Assembly: GCF_902143515.1 (NCBI RefSeq)
Contig: NZ_CABFVD010000001.1
Coordinates: forward strand, 936,122 to 1,000,121
Source: Hathewaya massiliensis
Lineage (GTDB): Bacteria; Bacillota; Clostridia; Clostridiales; Clostridiaceae
DNA: 64,000 bases
Reading direction: 5' to 3'
Shown here one piece after another: positions 8,266-17,284 of this stretch. The translations under genes and the position numbers were made by a program. The stretch's first letter is position 1; the number at the start of each line of letters is the position of its first letter. The notes under the pieces were generated by a model. It worked only from the letters and a program-made list of their open reading frames with translations. It was not told where the DNA came from and ran no database searches.

Positions 8266-10260
8266 CTACTCTATTTTAAACTTACTTATTTCATCTTCTA
8301 ACTTTGTTGCAAGTCCTCTTAACATATCTGCTGAGTTTGCAACTTCACTTATAGCTGAAGATTGTTGTTCTATAGATGCAGTAATTTCTTCTGAAGCTGC
8401 AGCAGTTTCCTCGGACACTGCTGAAATACTTTGCATAGATTCTAAAAGCCCTGATTTTGCACCATCTAATTCTTCTATATAAGATGCCATTGCTTCTATC
8501 TTTGATGTTATGCCTTCAACAGAAGTTGTAATCTTTTTAAAGGATTTATTAACCTCTTCTACAGAATTATGTTGTGCTGTGGCAGATTCCTTAACCTCAT
8601 TCATAACCATAACAGTTTTATTACTATCATATTGAACTTTCTCAACTATGCCCTTTATATTTCCTGTAGCATTTTTAGAACCTTCTGCAAGCTTTCTTAT
8701 TTCATCAGCTACTACAGAAAATCCTCTTCCAGCTTCTCCCGCTCTTGCTGCTTCTATAGATGCATTTAAGGCTAAAAGGTTGGTCTGATCAGATATAGCA
8801 TTAATAGTATCTAATATATTATTTATATCTTTAACATTTTCATTTAATTTTAATATAGATTCTCCAACCCTTTTTAAATTTTCTTCACTTAATTTAGTGT
8901 TTTCATCTAGCTCTTCTATAGTTTTTATGGATTGATCATTTATTTCTCTAACTTCTCTTGTGTTTTCTGCAACTTCCTTGCTTCCTGTGTATATATTATT
9001 AATCTTCTCTGAAATATCATCAGTTAAATTAACCCCTTCTTCTGCATCATCAGCTTGTTCATTAGCTCCTCTTGCTATTTCAACTATAGCTGTGTTAATT
9101 TGTTCAGAAGAAGCACTGGTTTCTTCTGTATTTGCAGCAAGAGACTCTGAGGCTAAATTCACATCACTAGCTGCAGACTTAACATCTACTAGAAGCTGTT
9201 GAATTGAAGTTGTCATGGAATTAAATCCTTCACTTAATTCTTCTAATTCATCCCTAGTTTTTATATTGCTTCTTACTGTTAAATCTCCATTCTTTGCCTT
9301 ATTCATAGTGCTTAAAAGTGAATTTATGTTTCCAATTAACTTCCTTGAGAATAATAAAGCAAATACCAGTCCTAAAACTAAAGATATACATACAATTAAT
9401 ACATTATTAACTAATATGCTTCCAGTATGTTTATTTATTTCATTCATATACATAGTACCAGCAATTACCCATCCTAATTTATCCATCTTCTTAAATACTG
9501 TAAATTTTTCTTCCTTATTATTATCTTTGTATGATAAGTCTCCCTTATTATTTTCCTTCATAGACTTAACCAATTCCGGTATAGGAAGAGTTTTTGATAA
9601 CAAACTTTTCTCCTTATGAGCTATAACTGTCCCATTAGAATCTAAAATCATGGCATTACCCTGATCTCCAATTTTAATTTTATTTATATTCTCTGACAAG
9701 GCATCTAAAGTTATATCTATGGCAAGGGCTCCTATTAAAGTGGTTTTATCTTTTTCATAAAAAGGCATAGATACAGTTACTACTAGTTTTCCTGTAAAGG
9801 CATCTATATATGGACTTGACCACACTAATCCATTTTTCTTTATTGCCTCCTTGTACCAATCTCTTTTAGTTACGCGATAATCATCAGATACAGTTCTACG
9901 TGGTTCAGTAAATAGTTTATCATCCTTAGTTCCCATATAAATTGTAGTTATATCCTTATGACTTTCTACAAAGCTTTTTAGGGTTTTCATACTATACTCT
10001 AAGTTTTTCTGTGACAACTGACTGCTTTGTATATTTTCCTCTAAACTAAGCTGATTTAAAGCTTCTTCATATGGTTTAGTATAAAAATTAAGACTGTTCT
10101 CTACCTCACTCACAAGCATAGTAGTGGATTCCCCTAAACTTGTCTTTAGCACATTTTTTGCCTTTATATATGAACTAATCGATGAAACTACAAGAGGAAC
10201 ACTAATAAGTAGTGTAAATATTATTCCTAATTTTAATTTTAAAGAAAACTTTTTATTCAT
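8266..10260 (-). CDS. Methyl-accepting chemotaxis protein, dCache sensor
   Basis: This 664-residue receptor has an N-terminal membrane segment (about 8-30), an extracellular double-Cache domain to about 280 (with the ligand-pocket pattern [17 protein letters not shown] and [14 protein letters not shown]), a second membrane segment near 285-305, a HAMP domain, and a cytoplasmic signalling domain. The tip contains the universal hairpin sequence [20 protein letters not shown]. The start is placed at 10260 because GGAGGG lies immediately upstream; the more distal ATG at 10276-10278 has none. It should sense small extracellular ligands, possibly amino acids, and signal to CheA. No che genes are nearby. 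Confidence 0.95.
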   Translation of the reverse strand: MNKKFSLKLKLGIIFTLLISVPLVVSSISSYIKAKNVLKTSLGESTTMLVSEVENSLNFYTKPYEEALNQLSLEENIQSSQLSQKNLEYSMKTLKSFVESHKDITTIYMGTKDDKLFTEPRRTVSDDYRVTKRDWYKEAIKKNGLVWSSPYIDAFTGKLVVTVSMPFYEKDKTTLIGALAIDITLDALSENINKIKIGDQGNAMILDSNGTVIAHKEKSLLSKTLPIPELVKSMKENNKGDLSYKDNNKEEKFTVFKKMDKLGWVIAGTMYMNEINKHTGSILVNNVLIVCISLVLGLVFALLFSRKLIGNINSLLSTMNKAKNGDLTVRSNIKTRDELEELSEGFNSMTTSIQQLLVDVKSAASDVNLASESLAANTEETSASSEQINTAIVEIARGANEQADDAEEGVNLTDDISEKINNIYTGSKEVAENTREVREINDQSIKTIEELDENTKLSEENLKRVGESILKLNENVKDINNILDTINAISDQTNLLALNASIEAARAGEAGRGFSVVADEIRKLAEGSKNATGNIKGIVEKVQYDSNKTVMVMNEVKESATAQHNSVEEVNKSFKKITTSVEGITSKIEAMASYIEELDGAKSGLLESMQSISAVSEETAAASEEITASIEQQSSAISEVANSADMLRGLATKLEDEISKFKIE

Positions 10261-10290
10261 TTTATCCCTCCTATCCATTATTCATATTAT

Positions 10291-10317
10291 CGTATAAATA
10301 TTCAAAATATTTATACG
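10291..10317. promoter_or_regulatory. 27-bp perfect inverted repeat at the transcription start of the chemotaxis receptor gene
   Basis: CGTATAAATATT (10291-10302) and AATATTTATACG (10306-10317) are exact 12-bp arms around CAA. The site begins three bases after the -10 element of the receptor promoter, where a repressor would block initiation. It would also form a 5' hairpin in the mRNA. I do not recognise the factor. Confidence 0.6.
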
Positions 10318-10320
10318 TCC

Positions 10321-10349
10321 TGTATAAAAACTATATGTTTTTAGTGCAA
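10321..10349 (-). promoter_or_regulatory. Promoter of the chemotaxis receptor gene
   Basis: On the minus strand TTGCAC (complement of 10344-10349) and TATACA (complement of 10321-10326) are 17 bp apart. The remaining sequence to 10607 is AT-rich without a visible gene. Confidence 0.6.
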
Positions 10350-10607
10350 TTTAAATGTTTTGCACTTATAAAATAAATAAATCCCCATATATGTTATGAA
10401 AAAATATTCATTATGTATATTAGCTAATTTACTAATAATTTTTATTCTATTGGGAATATTAATATTAAGTATTTATATTCTGTATTTACATTAACTTATA
10501 ATATTTTATTTATAAAAATCTTAATTTAGAATTATAAAATTTAATATTTATCAATATTAATTTAGACTGGTAACATCAATATTTTATCTAATGAAAGGAA
10601 AATAAAA

Positions 10608-11033
10608 ATGGGTATATTATTTTCAATAATCGCCGGAATACTTATGAGCATTCAAGGTGTATTTAATACAAATGTAAATAAAAAAATTGGACTATGGGAA
10701 ACCAATCTTATAGTTCAAGGTGTGGCACTTGTTTCAACTTTAATCTTATTTTTCTTTATGAGAAAAGGGAATTTTGGAGCTCTTAGTTCTGTAAACAAAT
10801 TATATTTAACTGGTGGTATTATAGGAGCTTTAATTACAGTTACAGTGGTGCTTGGCATAGATAAATTAGGTCCTACTTGTTCTATTGCAATTATATTAGT
10901 AGCTCAACTATTAGCTGCTGCTATTATAGATGCCTTTGGTCTTTTTGGTGCAGAACAAATAAGGTTTGGAATAAACAAATATATTGGAATTGGTATGATG
11001 ATACTAGGAATTATCTTCTTTAAATACAAGTAA
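10608..11033 (+). CDS. DMT-superfamily YdcZ (DUF606) transporter
   Basis: This 141-residue membrane protein has four or five hydrophobic segments and the family marks GILMSIQGVFNTNVNKKIG at the N-terminus and QLLAAAIIDAFGLFG in the fourth segment. YdcZ proteins are half-size members of the drug/metabolite transporter group and probably work as dimers; substrates are mostly unknown. A LysR-type regulator follows in the same direction, so a regulator/exporter pair is possible. A double-length homologue sits at 35316-36218. The ribosome site is AAAGGA. Confidence 0.85.
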   Translation: MGILFSIIAGILMSIQGVFNTNVNKKIGLWETNLIVQGVALVSTLILFFFMRKGNFGALSSVNKLYLTGGIIGALITVTVVLGIDKLGPTCSIAIILVAQLLAAAIIDAFGLFGAEQIRFGINKYIGIGMMILGIIFFKYK

Positions 11034-11206
11034 TCATACTCGTATTTGAAAAATATGGATTAATTACATTATTTAAATGTAAGTGGTTAACATATTGTCG
11101 ATTTTAGTATATACTATATATTTGTGACGTATAATGTTTTATCCTCTGTTTTTTTGTTTGTCAAGGGTAACTATTTGATTTTACTATAGTTTTTTTCGCT
11201 AAATCC

Positions 11207-11223
11207 TATTGATATTTTCAATA
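11207..11223. promoter_or_regulatory. Candidate LysR-type operator upstream of the LysR gene
   Basis: TATTGA and TCAATA are exact inverted arms around TATTT and fit the T-N11-A pattern of LysR boxes. It lies 47 bp before the regulator start, suggesting autoregulation. Confidence 0.45.
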
Positions 11224-11269
11224 ATAATATACATAATAGTATTTGGATATTAATTTTAGGGGGATAATT

Positions 11270-12157
11270 ATGGACTTTAAACAAATTGAAGCTTTTATTA
11301 GTGTTGCCAAGCTGAAAAGTTTTTCTAAGGCAGCAAATACAATATTCTTATCACAACCAACTATAAGTTCTCATATATCAAGTTTAGAAAGAGAACTTAA
11401 CATTCAGCTCTTTGATAGGACTTCTAAAGAAGTTAACTTAACACCAGCTGGAGAATCCTTTTTAGACTATGCTGTAGATATAATTAACACTAGAAATCAT
11501 GCTATTGTAGCACTTTCTGACTTTAACAGCAATATTTCTGGTAAATTAAATCTATCTGCTAGTACAACACCATGTAATTCTATAGTTCCTATACTGACTA
11601 AAAAATTTGGCTCCTTATATCCTGAAGTAACCTTTAATATTAATGAACAAAATTCAGGGAAAATTATAAAAGATATAATAAACTTAGAAAGTGAGCTTGG
11701 AATTGTAGGAACTTCTATAAACCATGATAAGATAAAGAGTTATAAGTTGCTTGAGGACGAGCTGGTTGTAATTTCTCACCCATCTCTAAATTTACCTAGG
11801 GAACTAGAAATAAAGGATTTATTAAAATATAAATTTATATTTAGAGAAAAAAACTCTGCAACTAGAAAAACCTTTGAAGATTTAGTATCAGAACAATTTG
11901 ACACTAATAAATTAAACGTATTATGTGAAGTAAATAATCTAGATACCTTGGTTCAATTTGTGAAAACAGGTATGGGAATATCTATTGTTTCTTCAAAAAT
12001 ATACGAAAATTCATCTTCTGATAATAAGCTTACTGAAAGTAAAATTAAAGATTTAAACTTAAAACGCAATATATACTTAATAATGAATTCTAAAAGAACT
12101 TTAACGCCTACAGCTAGAGCTTTCTTTTATATGTGCAAAGAAGACTTTAATTTGTAA
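11270..12157 (+). CDS. LysR-family transcriptional regulator (CysL/selenium-associated type)
   Basis: This 295-residue protein has the LysR winged helix-turn-helix in residues 1-60 (MDFKQIEAFISVAKLKSF, then TIFLSQPTISSHISSLEREL) and a periplasmic-binding-protein-like effector domain from about 90. The HTH closely follows the subgroup annotated in clostridia as selenium-metabolism or CysL regulators, but no sel genes are present here, so I do not assign that role. The start at 11270 follows AGGGGG; an in-frame ATG 27 bases earlier lacks a ribosome site. The effector is unknown. It may control the YdcZ transporter upstream. Confidence 0.9.
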   Translation: MDFKQIEAFISVAKLKSFSKAANTIFLSQPTISSHISSLERELNIQLFDRTSKEVNLTPAGESFLDYAVDIINTRNHAIVALSDFNSNISGKLNLSASTTPCNSIVPILTKKFGSLYPEVTFNINEQNSGKIIKDIINLESELGIVGTSINHDKIKSYKLLEDELVVISHPSLNLPRELEIKDLLKYKFIFREKNSATRKTFEDLVSEQFDTNKLNVLCEVNNLDTLVQFVKTGMGISIVSSKIYENSSSDNKLTESKIKDLNLKRNIYLIMNSKRTLTPTARAFFYMCKEDFNL

Positions 12158-12229
12158 AATTTACATAACATGAACGTATTCCTTATATATATAACATAAA
12201 ATAAGATAAAACTTATAAGCAGAGTTTTA

Positions 12230-12280
12230 AAAAATCCTTCAATCAATCTAAAAACTTAGAGATGACTGAAGGATTTTTTT
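12230..12280 (+). terminator. Rho-independent terminator after the LysR gene
   Basis: AAAAAATCCTTCA pairs with TGAAGGATTTTTT and is followed by T residues. Confidence 0.85.
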
Positions 12281-12385
12281 AATTTCTTTAACCTTTTCTA
12301 TATACATACAATAAAATAAATTATAACAAAGACTATAGGTTTTCCTATGGCATATGCTTTTATATTAGAAACATGGAGGGATGAT

Positions 12386-13633
12386 ATGTTTACAATTAAA
12401 AATAAACTTAGTCCTAATTTGAAAGATACCTTAAAAGATAACATATATAAAAACTATAGGGTAATAATTAGTTGCAATACTCTATTAGAAAAGGTTAAAA
12501 AGAAAGTTCTTTCTTATAAAGGAGAAATTATATATACTTTTGAAAACTTAAACTGTATTTGTGCATCTTTAAATAAAAGAGGAATAGAACGACTTACAGA
12601 ATATCCTGAAGTTCACTATATAGATTTTGATTCCTTAGTATTTTCTATTCCATTTGACTCTTCTACTAATGATGTAACCGATAAAATGTCTAGTAAATCC
12701 TTAAGTTTAATGAATGATAAGAATAATTCTGCATTAAATGGCAAAGATGTATGTATAGGTATTATAAGTACTGGTATATATCCAAACAATGACTTAATAA
12801 AACCCAATAATAGAATAGTTAAATCCATAGATTTTACAGAAAACTATTCATACCCCTATGATAATGTAGGCCTAGGAACCTTTATAGCTGGAATCATAGG
12901 TGGAAATGGTTACTCTTCAAAGGGATTAGTAAAGGGTGTAGCACCTAGATGTAACTTTTATTCAGTAAAAGTTTTTGATATACGGGGTAGAGCTTTTGCC
13001 TCTACAATACTACAATCTATGTATTCCTTAGCTAATGATGCCCTTGAATACAAGATAAAAGTCTTTTTCTTACCCTTTGAAACCTTTGAATACAATAAAT
13101 TTATACTAAGTCTATTCCAAAAAACCTTTGATTATATTTCTAATATGGGAATAACCATAATTATTCCTACAGGAAGTAGTATAAACGATCCTCATAGCAT
13201 TAGAGGTATTGCGTCTCTAGACAATTGTATCTGCATAGGTGGCTTAAATTCAGTAAATCCTCCTAGTTTATATAAGTATTCCTCTTGTGGACCATACCCT
13301 AAAAAAAAGAAGCCAGATTTTGTATTTAAATGCTATAAACTTTCAACTTTAAATTTCAATAAAAATTATATACCAGAAAGAAATGGCATGAAATTATATG
13401 CACCACCAATGAAATATGCTTATGCACAAGTATCTTCTGTAGCTTTAGCTGGTGCCTATGCTTGTGGCTTATGTGCCCTTTTATATGAACATAAAGAGGA
13501 TCTAACCTATAAGGATATACATTCTATTTTAAAATTATCCTCAAATTCTCTAGTGCTTCCAAAAACTCACATAGGTTATGGAACAATATCACTAGAAAAT
13601 TTAGTTTTGCCAAAGGTTACAACTAAAGAATAA
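12386..13633 (+). CDS. Subtilisin-fold (S8) pseudoprotease
   Basis: This 415-residue protein has an inhibitor-like N-terminal domain (about 20-85) and a subtilase core (about 115-410), seen from VCIGIISTGIYPNNDL, GTFIAGIIGGNG, VKGVAPRCNFYSVKV and SVALAGAYACGLCALLYE. The catalytic Asp position (normally in IDTG) is Ser 128, the HGTH position reads LGTF so the catalytic His is Leu 163, and the oxyanion Asn region reads PTGSS. Only the Ser (351) seems kept. There is no secretion signal, so it is probably cytosolic or spore-associated. CspC-like pseudoproteases of clostridia are a precedent for non-catalytic roles, but kinship is not shown. The start follows GGAGGG. Confidence 0.85.
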   Translation: MFTIKNKLSPNLKDTLKDNIYKNYRVIISCNTLLEKVKKKVLSYKGEIIYTFENLNCICASLNKRGIERLTEYPEVHYIDFDSLVFSIPFDSSTNDVTDKMSSKSLSLMNDKNNSALNGKDVCIGIISTGIYPNNDLIKPNNRIVKSIDFTENYSYPYDNVGLGTFIAGIIGGNGYSSKGLVKGVAPRCNFYSVKVFDIRGRAFASTILQSMYSLANDALEYKIKVFFLPFETFEYNKFILSLFQKTFDYISNMGITIIIPTGSSINDPHSIRGIASLDNCICIGGLNSVNPPSLYKYSSCGPYPKKKKPDFVFKCYKLSTLNFNKNYIPERNGMKLYAPPMKYAYAQVSSVALAGAYACGLCALLYEHKEDLTYKDIHSILKLSSNSLVLPKTHIGYGTISLENLVLPKVTTKE

Positions 13634-13723
13634 TGTCACATTTTGTCTTGTGTTATAGTAAAATAATTGGTACAATATTCATAATAGAATAAAATTCTAT
13701 TAAAATTCATTATTTTATGATAG

Positions 13724-13748
13724 TAATTATTATATGGTATAATAATTA
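13724..13748. promoter_or_regulatory. 25-bp perfect AT-rich palindrome with an extended -10, upstream of ferritin
   Basis: TAATTATTATA and TATAATAATTA are exact arms around TGG. The right half contains TGGTATAAT, an extended -10 for plus-strand transcription. It resembles a widened PerR/Fur-type box but does not match the 7-1-7 PerR consensus. Eight-base inverted arms also occur at 13683-13701 (AATAGAAT/ATTCTATT). The rest of the gap 13634-13941 is AT-rich. Confidence 0.4.
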
Positions 13749-13868
13749 TTAAATAAATTATATATAATTTTCTATATAAATAATAAAAAGATTTCTAGGT
13801 TTAAGAATATTTTCTAAAATATTATCTTAAGAAGTCATTATCCTAAATAAAAATATACTCTAATATCC

Positions 13869-13886
13869 TTAGATAAAATTATCTAA
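13869..13886. promoter_or_regulatory. Inverted repeat just upstream of ferritin
   Basis: TTAGATAA and TTATCTAA are exact 8-bp arms around AA, 55 bp before the ferritin start. It could be an operator or a 5'-UTR element; the AT-rich context makes chance possible. Confidence 0.35.
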
Positions 13887-13941
13887 TATTAGCGGTTATA
13901 TAAAAGGGATAAACATAAGAATAAAAATGGAGGTATATTAG

Positions 13942-14451
13942 ATGATAAGTGAAAAACTTTTTAGTGCTTTAAATGATCAAATTAATTTTGAATTTTACTC
14001 TTCATATGTGTATTTAGCAATGTCTTCATATTGTGAAGATGAGGATTTAGTAGGTTTTGCTAACTTCTTTAGAGTTCAAGCTCAAGAAGAGCTTTTCCAT
14101 GCTACAAAAATGTATGATTATGTAATTGAAATGGGTGGAAGAGTAATATTAGAATCTATTGAAAAGCCTGAAAGCAACTATGACTCAGTTTTACATGCTT
14201 TTAAAACTGCACTTCATCATGAAAGAATGGTTACAGAAAGAATATATAATCTTACAGATATAGCAACAGAAGAAAGAGAACACGCTACAATAAGTTTCTT
14301 AAAATGGTTTATAGATGAGCAAGTAGAAGAAGAATCTACATTTAAGGGTATCGTAAAACAAATAGAAAGATCTATTGATAACCCAGCTGCCCTATATATG
14401 CTTGATGAAAATTTAGGTCAAAGAACCTTTACTCCACCTGTAAGTGCATAA
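13942..14451 (+). CDS. ftnA: Ferritin (FtnA-type, non-haem)
   Basis: This 169-residue four-helix protein stores iron as a 24-mer and oxidises Fe(II) at its ferroxidase centre. The metal ligands are visible as the Glu in INFEFYSSYVYLAM, the E-x-x-H pair in QAQEELFHATKMYDY, and the later Glu/Gln residues in TEEREHATISFLKWFIDEQVEEE. It has a normal start after GGAGG. It stands alone between a long AT-rich leader and a strong terminator. Iron storage and oxygen protection in an anaerobe are the expected roles; regulation may act through the palindromes upstream. Confidence 0.95.
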   Translation: MISEKLFSALNDQINFEFYSSYVYLAMSSYCEDEDLVGFANFFRVQAQEELFHATKMYDYVIEMGGRVILESIEKPESNYDSVLHAFKTALHHERMVTERIYNLTDIATEEREHATISFLKWFIDEQVEEESTFKGIVKQIERSIDNPAALYMLDENLGQRTFTPPVSA

Positions 14452-14463
14452 AAAATTACAAAT

Positions 14464-14500
14464 AAAAAATTCCAAGCTTCAGCTTAGCTTGGAATTTTTT
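14464..14500 (+). terminator. Rho-independent terminator after ferritin
   Basis: AAAAAATTCCAAGC pairs with GCTTGGAATTTTTT around a 9-nt loop. Confidence 0.9.
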
Positions 14501-14523
14501 ATTTATATAAACAGAGTTCCACG

Positions 14524-14588
14524 GACCTAGCTACTCTTTTCTCTCACTTTTAAAAAGATGGGAGCGTTAAAGAAGCTAGTCATAGGAT
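14524..14588. repeat. Imperfect palindromic repeat, possible dispersed family
   Basis: CCTAGCTACTCTTTTCTCTC pairs imperfectly with GGGAGCGTTAAAGAAGCTAG. The left arm word TAGCTACTCTTTT recurs with one change as TAGCCACTCTTTT inside a similar palindrome at 59506-59634. It lies just beyond the cinA stop and may serve as its terminator. Confidence 0.5.
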
Positions 14589-14591
14589 AAA

Positions 14592-15824
14592 CTATTTTTG
14601 AATTTCTCTTCTTAAAAAATCTAATAAAGCTATGGTAGCTCTATTTCTTATGGTATTTCTTTTTCCATTTAGGTTTAATTCCTTACTTATAGCCTTTCCT
14701 TTGTAGTATAACCCTAAATATACAAGGCCTACTGGTTTATCTTCACTTCCGCCCTCTGGTCCTGCAATTCCTGTAGTAGAAATTCCTATATCTGTACCTG
14801 AAGTTTTTGCTACTCCCTCTGCCATTTCTTTTGCAACTTCGGCACTTACAACTCCATAGTTATCTATGGTCTCTCTTTTAACACCTAATCTCTTCTCTTT
14901 AGCCTCTTCTGTATAAGTAACTAAGCCTTCCTTAAACACCTTAGAAATACCAGGATAATTTATAAGTCTAGCTGCTACCATTCCCCCAGTACAAGATTCA
15001 GCTACTGAAAGAGTTAAATTCTTATTTATTAATAACTCTGCTAGAACTTCTTCTACGGTTCTTTCCCCTTCTGTATATATATTATCCCCTAGAATATCTC
15101 TTACCTTATTTTCCATAGGCTTTATAAGCTCTTTTGCCTCTTCTTCTGTCTTAGCTTTAGCTGTTATTCTAAATATCATTTCTCCTTCTTTTGCATAAGG
15201 AGCTATAGTTGGGTTAGTTTGATTTTCTATAATATCTGATATTAAGGCTTCTGCACTACTTTCTCCAACCCCTAATACCCTAAGAACTTTAGAGTATAAC
15301 ATATCCTTAGATAAAGTCTTAAGATAAGGAACAACACTCTCTTCAAACATAGCCTTCATTTCTCTTGGTGGTCCAGGCATTAAAATCAATGCCTTTTTAT
15401 CATCTTCTACAATACATCCAGGTGCTGTACCATTATTATTCTCTAAAACTATGCATCCTTCTGGCATATAAGCTTGTTTTCTATTATTTTCACTCATTTT
15501 TCTTTTAGTTTTTAGAAAATATTCTTCTAATTTTTTCATTGATTCCTCATGAAGAACTAAGTCCTTATTAAAAAAACTGCTTCCAATCTCTTTTGTAAGA
15601 TCATCCTTTGTAGGTCCAAGCCCTCCAGTACAAATTACAATATCTGCTCTATTAAAAGCTAGTTTATAAGCTTCTTTAAGTCTCTTAGGATTATCTCCTA
15701 CTACAGTTTGGTAAAACACATTTATGCCAAGCTCTGCAAGTCTTCTAGATAAGTATTGTGCATTAGTATTTAATATATCCCCAAGTAAAATTTCTGTACC
15801 TACACATAAAATTTCTGCTTCCAT
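14592..15824 (-). CDS. cinA: CinA family protein (competence/damage-inducible; NMN deamidase type)
   Basis: This 410-residue protein has both CinA modules. The N-terminal MoaB/MogA-like domain (1-170) shows EILCVGTEILLGDILNTNAQYL and VICTGGLGPTKDDLTKE. The C-terminal amidohydrolase domain (about 255-410) shows SVAESCTGGMVAARLINYPG and STTGIAGPEGGSEDKPVGLVY. CinA proteins link to the competence regulon in some bacteria and hydrolyse ADP-ribose or deamidate NMN, recycling pyridine nucleotides. It is transcribed alone and divergently from wecB. The start follows AAGGAAGGG. The family call is firm; its physiological role here is not known. Confidence 0.95.
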   Translation of the reverse strand: MEAEILCVGTEILLGDILNTNAQYLSRRLAELGINVFYQTVVGDNPKRLKEAYKLAFNRADIVICTGGLGPTKDDLTKEIGSSFFNKDLVLHEESMKKLEEYFLKTKRKMSENNRKQAYMPEGCIVLENNNGTAPGCIVEDDKKALILMPGPPREMKAMFEESVVPYLKTLSKDMLYSKVLRVLGVGESSAEALISDIIENQTNPTIAPYAKEGEMIFRITAKAKTEEEAKELIKPMENKVRDILGDNIYTEGERTVEEVLAELLINKNLTLSVAESCTGGMVAARLINYPGISKVFKEGLVTYTEEAKEKRLGVKRETIDNYGVVSAEVAKEMAEGVAKTSGTDIGISTTGIAGPEGGSEDKPVGLVYLGLYYKGKAISKELNLNGKRNTIRNRATIALLDFLRREIQK

Positions 15825-16069
15825 ATTAACCCTTCCTTAAAATAAATTTGATTTTACATCTTAATTTTATTTTAACATAGTTTTTCCCTAATGAAGTATT
15901 TCTATTTAAATAGATACTTATGAAATAAGTAAGTTTAAGCAAAAATACAATAGTTAAAACAAGAAGTTACAATGTGATGAATTTACAACTTGATTATTAA
16001 TCATACATAGCTTAATATTAATTAAGATACAATATTTGTATAAACTAATGTATATAGGAGGGGTTTTTT

Positions 16070-17224
16070 TTGAATAAAATTAAGGTAATGACCATTTTTG
16101 GTACTAGACCAGAAGCTATTAAAATGTGTCCTCTTGTTAATGAATTAAAAAGAAAAAAAGAGATAGATTGTAAGGTTTGTGTTACTGCCCAACATAGAGA
16201 GATGCTTGACCAAGTATTAGACATATTTAATTTAACTCCTGATTACGATTTAAATATAATGAAAAACAAACAAACATTAAGCACTATAACTACAAGTGTC
16301 TTAAATGGATTAGATAAAATTTTTGCAGTGGAAAAACCAAATTTAGTATTAGTTCATGGAGATACTACTACTACCTTTGCAGCTAGTCTCTCTGCCTTTT
16401 ACAATAAAATAAAAATAGGACATGTAGAAGCTGGTCTTAGAACTTATAATAAATATTCCCCTTTCCCTGAAGAAGCTAATAGAGTTTTAACAGGTCATAT
16501 TGCAGACTTACATTTTGCACCGACTAAAACCTCTAAAGAAAATCTTCTTAAAGAAGCTATTGATGAAAATTCTATCTTTATAACAGGTAATACAGTTATA
16601 GATGCTATGGCTAGTACTGTTGAAGAGGACTATGTATTTGAAAATAAAGAATTAAATAAAATTGATTTTAAAAATAAAAAAGTTATTATGGTGACTGCCC
16701 ATAGAAGAGAAAATTGGGGAAAACCTCTAGAAAACATCTGTAATAGTTTAAAGAGTTTAGCACTTGAACATAAGGATGTGGAAATAGTTTACCTTGTACA
16801 TTTAAATCCTGTAGTACAAAATACAGCAAAAGAAATACTTCAAAATATTCCTAATGTACATCTTCTACCTCCTCTAGATTTAAAAGAAACTCATAATCTT
16901 ATGAACAAATCTTATTTAATTATGACAGACTCAGGAGGAATACAAGAAGAAGCTCCACACCTTGGAAAACCTGTTTTAGTGCTTAGAGATACCACTGAAA
17001 GACCAGAAGCTGTAAAGGCTGGTACAGTAAAAATAGTCGGCACCCATATGGATATTATTTTAAAACTTTCAAATGAGCTTATTACGAATAGGGAAGAATA
17101 TGATAAAATGTCCAACTCGGTAAATCCTTACGGAGATGGGCGTGCCTCTCAAAGAATTGTAGATAATATCTTATTTAACTTTGGATATATTGAAAACCGT
17201 CCTACAGATTTTCAAACTATTTAA
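16070..17224 (+). CDS. wecB: UDP-N-acetylglucosamine 2-epimerase (non-hydrolysing)
   Basis: This 384-residue enzyme interconverts UDP-GlcNAc and UDP-ManNAc, supplying ManNAc for teichoic acid or surface glycans. Visible marks are MTIFGTRPEAIKMCPL at the N-terminus, VHGDTTTTFAASL, GHVEAGLRTYNKYSPFPEE, VTAHRRENWGKP and TDSGGIQEEAP. It begins with TTG at 16070, preceded by AGGAGGGG at ideal spacing; there is no nearby ATG. It is a single-gene unit ended by a perfect hairpin. The product name is firm; wecB and mnaA are used for the same enzyme. Confidence 0.95.
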   Translation: MNKIKVMTIFGTRPEAIKMCPLVNELKRKKEIDCKVCVTAQHREMLDQVLDIFNLTPDYDLNIMKNKQTLSTITTSVLNGLDKIFAVEKPNLVLVHGDTTTTFAASLSAFYNKIKIGHVEAGLRTYNKYSPFPEEANRVLTGHIADLHFAPTKTSKENLLKEAIDENSIFITGNTVIDAMASTVEEDYVFENKELNKIDFKNKKVIMVTAHRRENWGKPLENICNSLKSLALEHKDVEIVYLVHLNPVVQNTAKEILQNIPNVHLLPPLDLKETHNLMNKSYLIMTDSGGIQEEAPHLGKPVLVLRDTTERPEAVKAGTVKIVGTHMDIILKLSNELITNREEYDKMSNSVNPYGDGRASQRIVDNILFNFGYIENRPTDFQTI

Positions 17225-17238
17225 AAGTATTTTTATTT

Positions 17239-17270
17239 GACTCTGTTAGATACTTTTATCTAACAGAGCC
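17239..17270. terminator. Terminator between convergent wecB and the cyclodeaminase-family gene
   Basis: GACTCTGTTAGATA pairs with TATCTAACAGAGCC around CTTT; TTTAAAA follows. Confidence 0.85.
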
Positions 17271-17284
17271 TTTAAAATTCTATG

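Noticed and set aside
8569-9619. Plus-strand open frames within the chemotaxis receptor gene
   Set aside because: The minus-strand protein is conserved along its whole length; these frames are low-complexity shadows.
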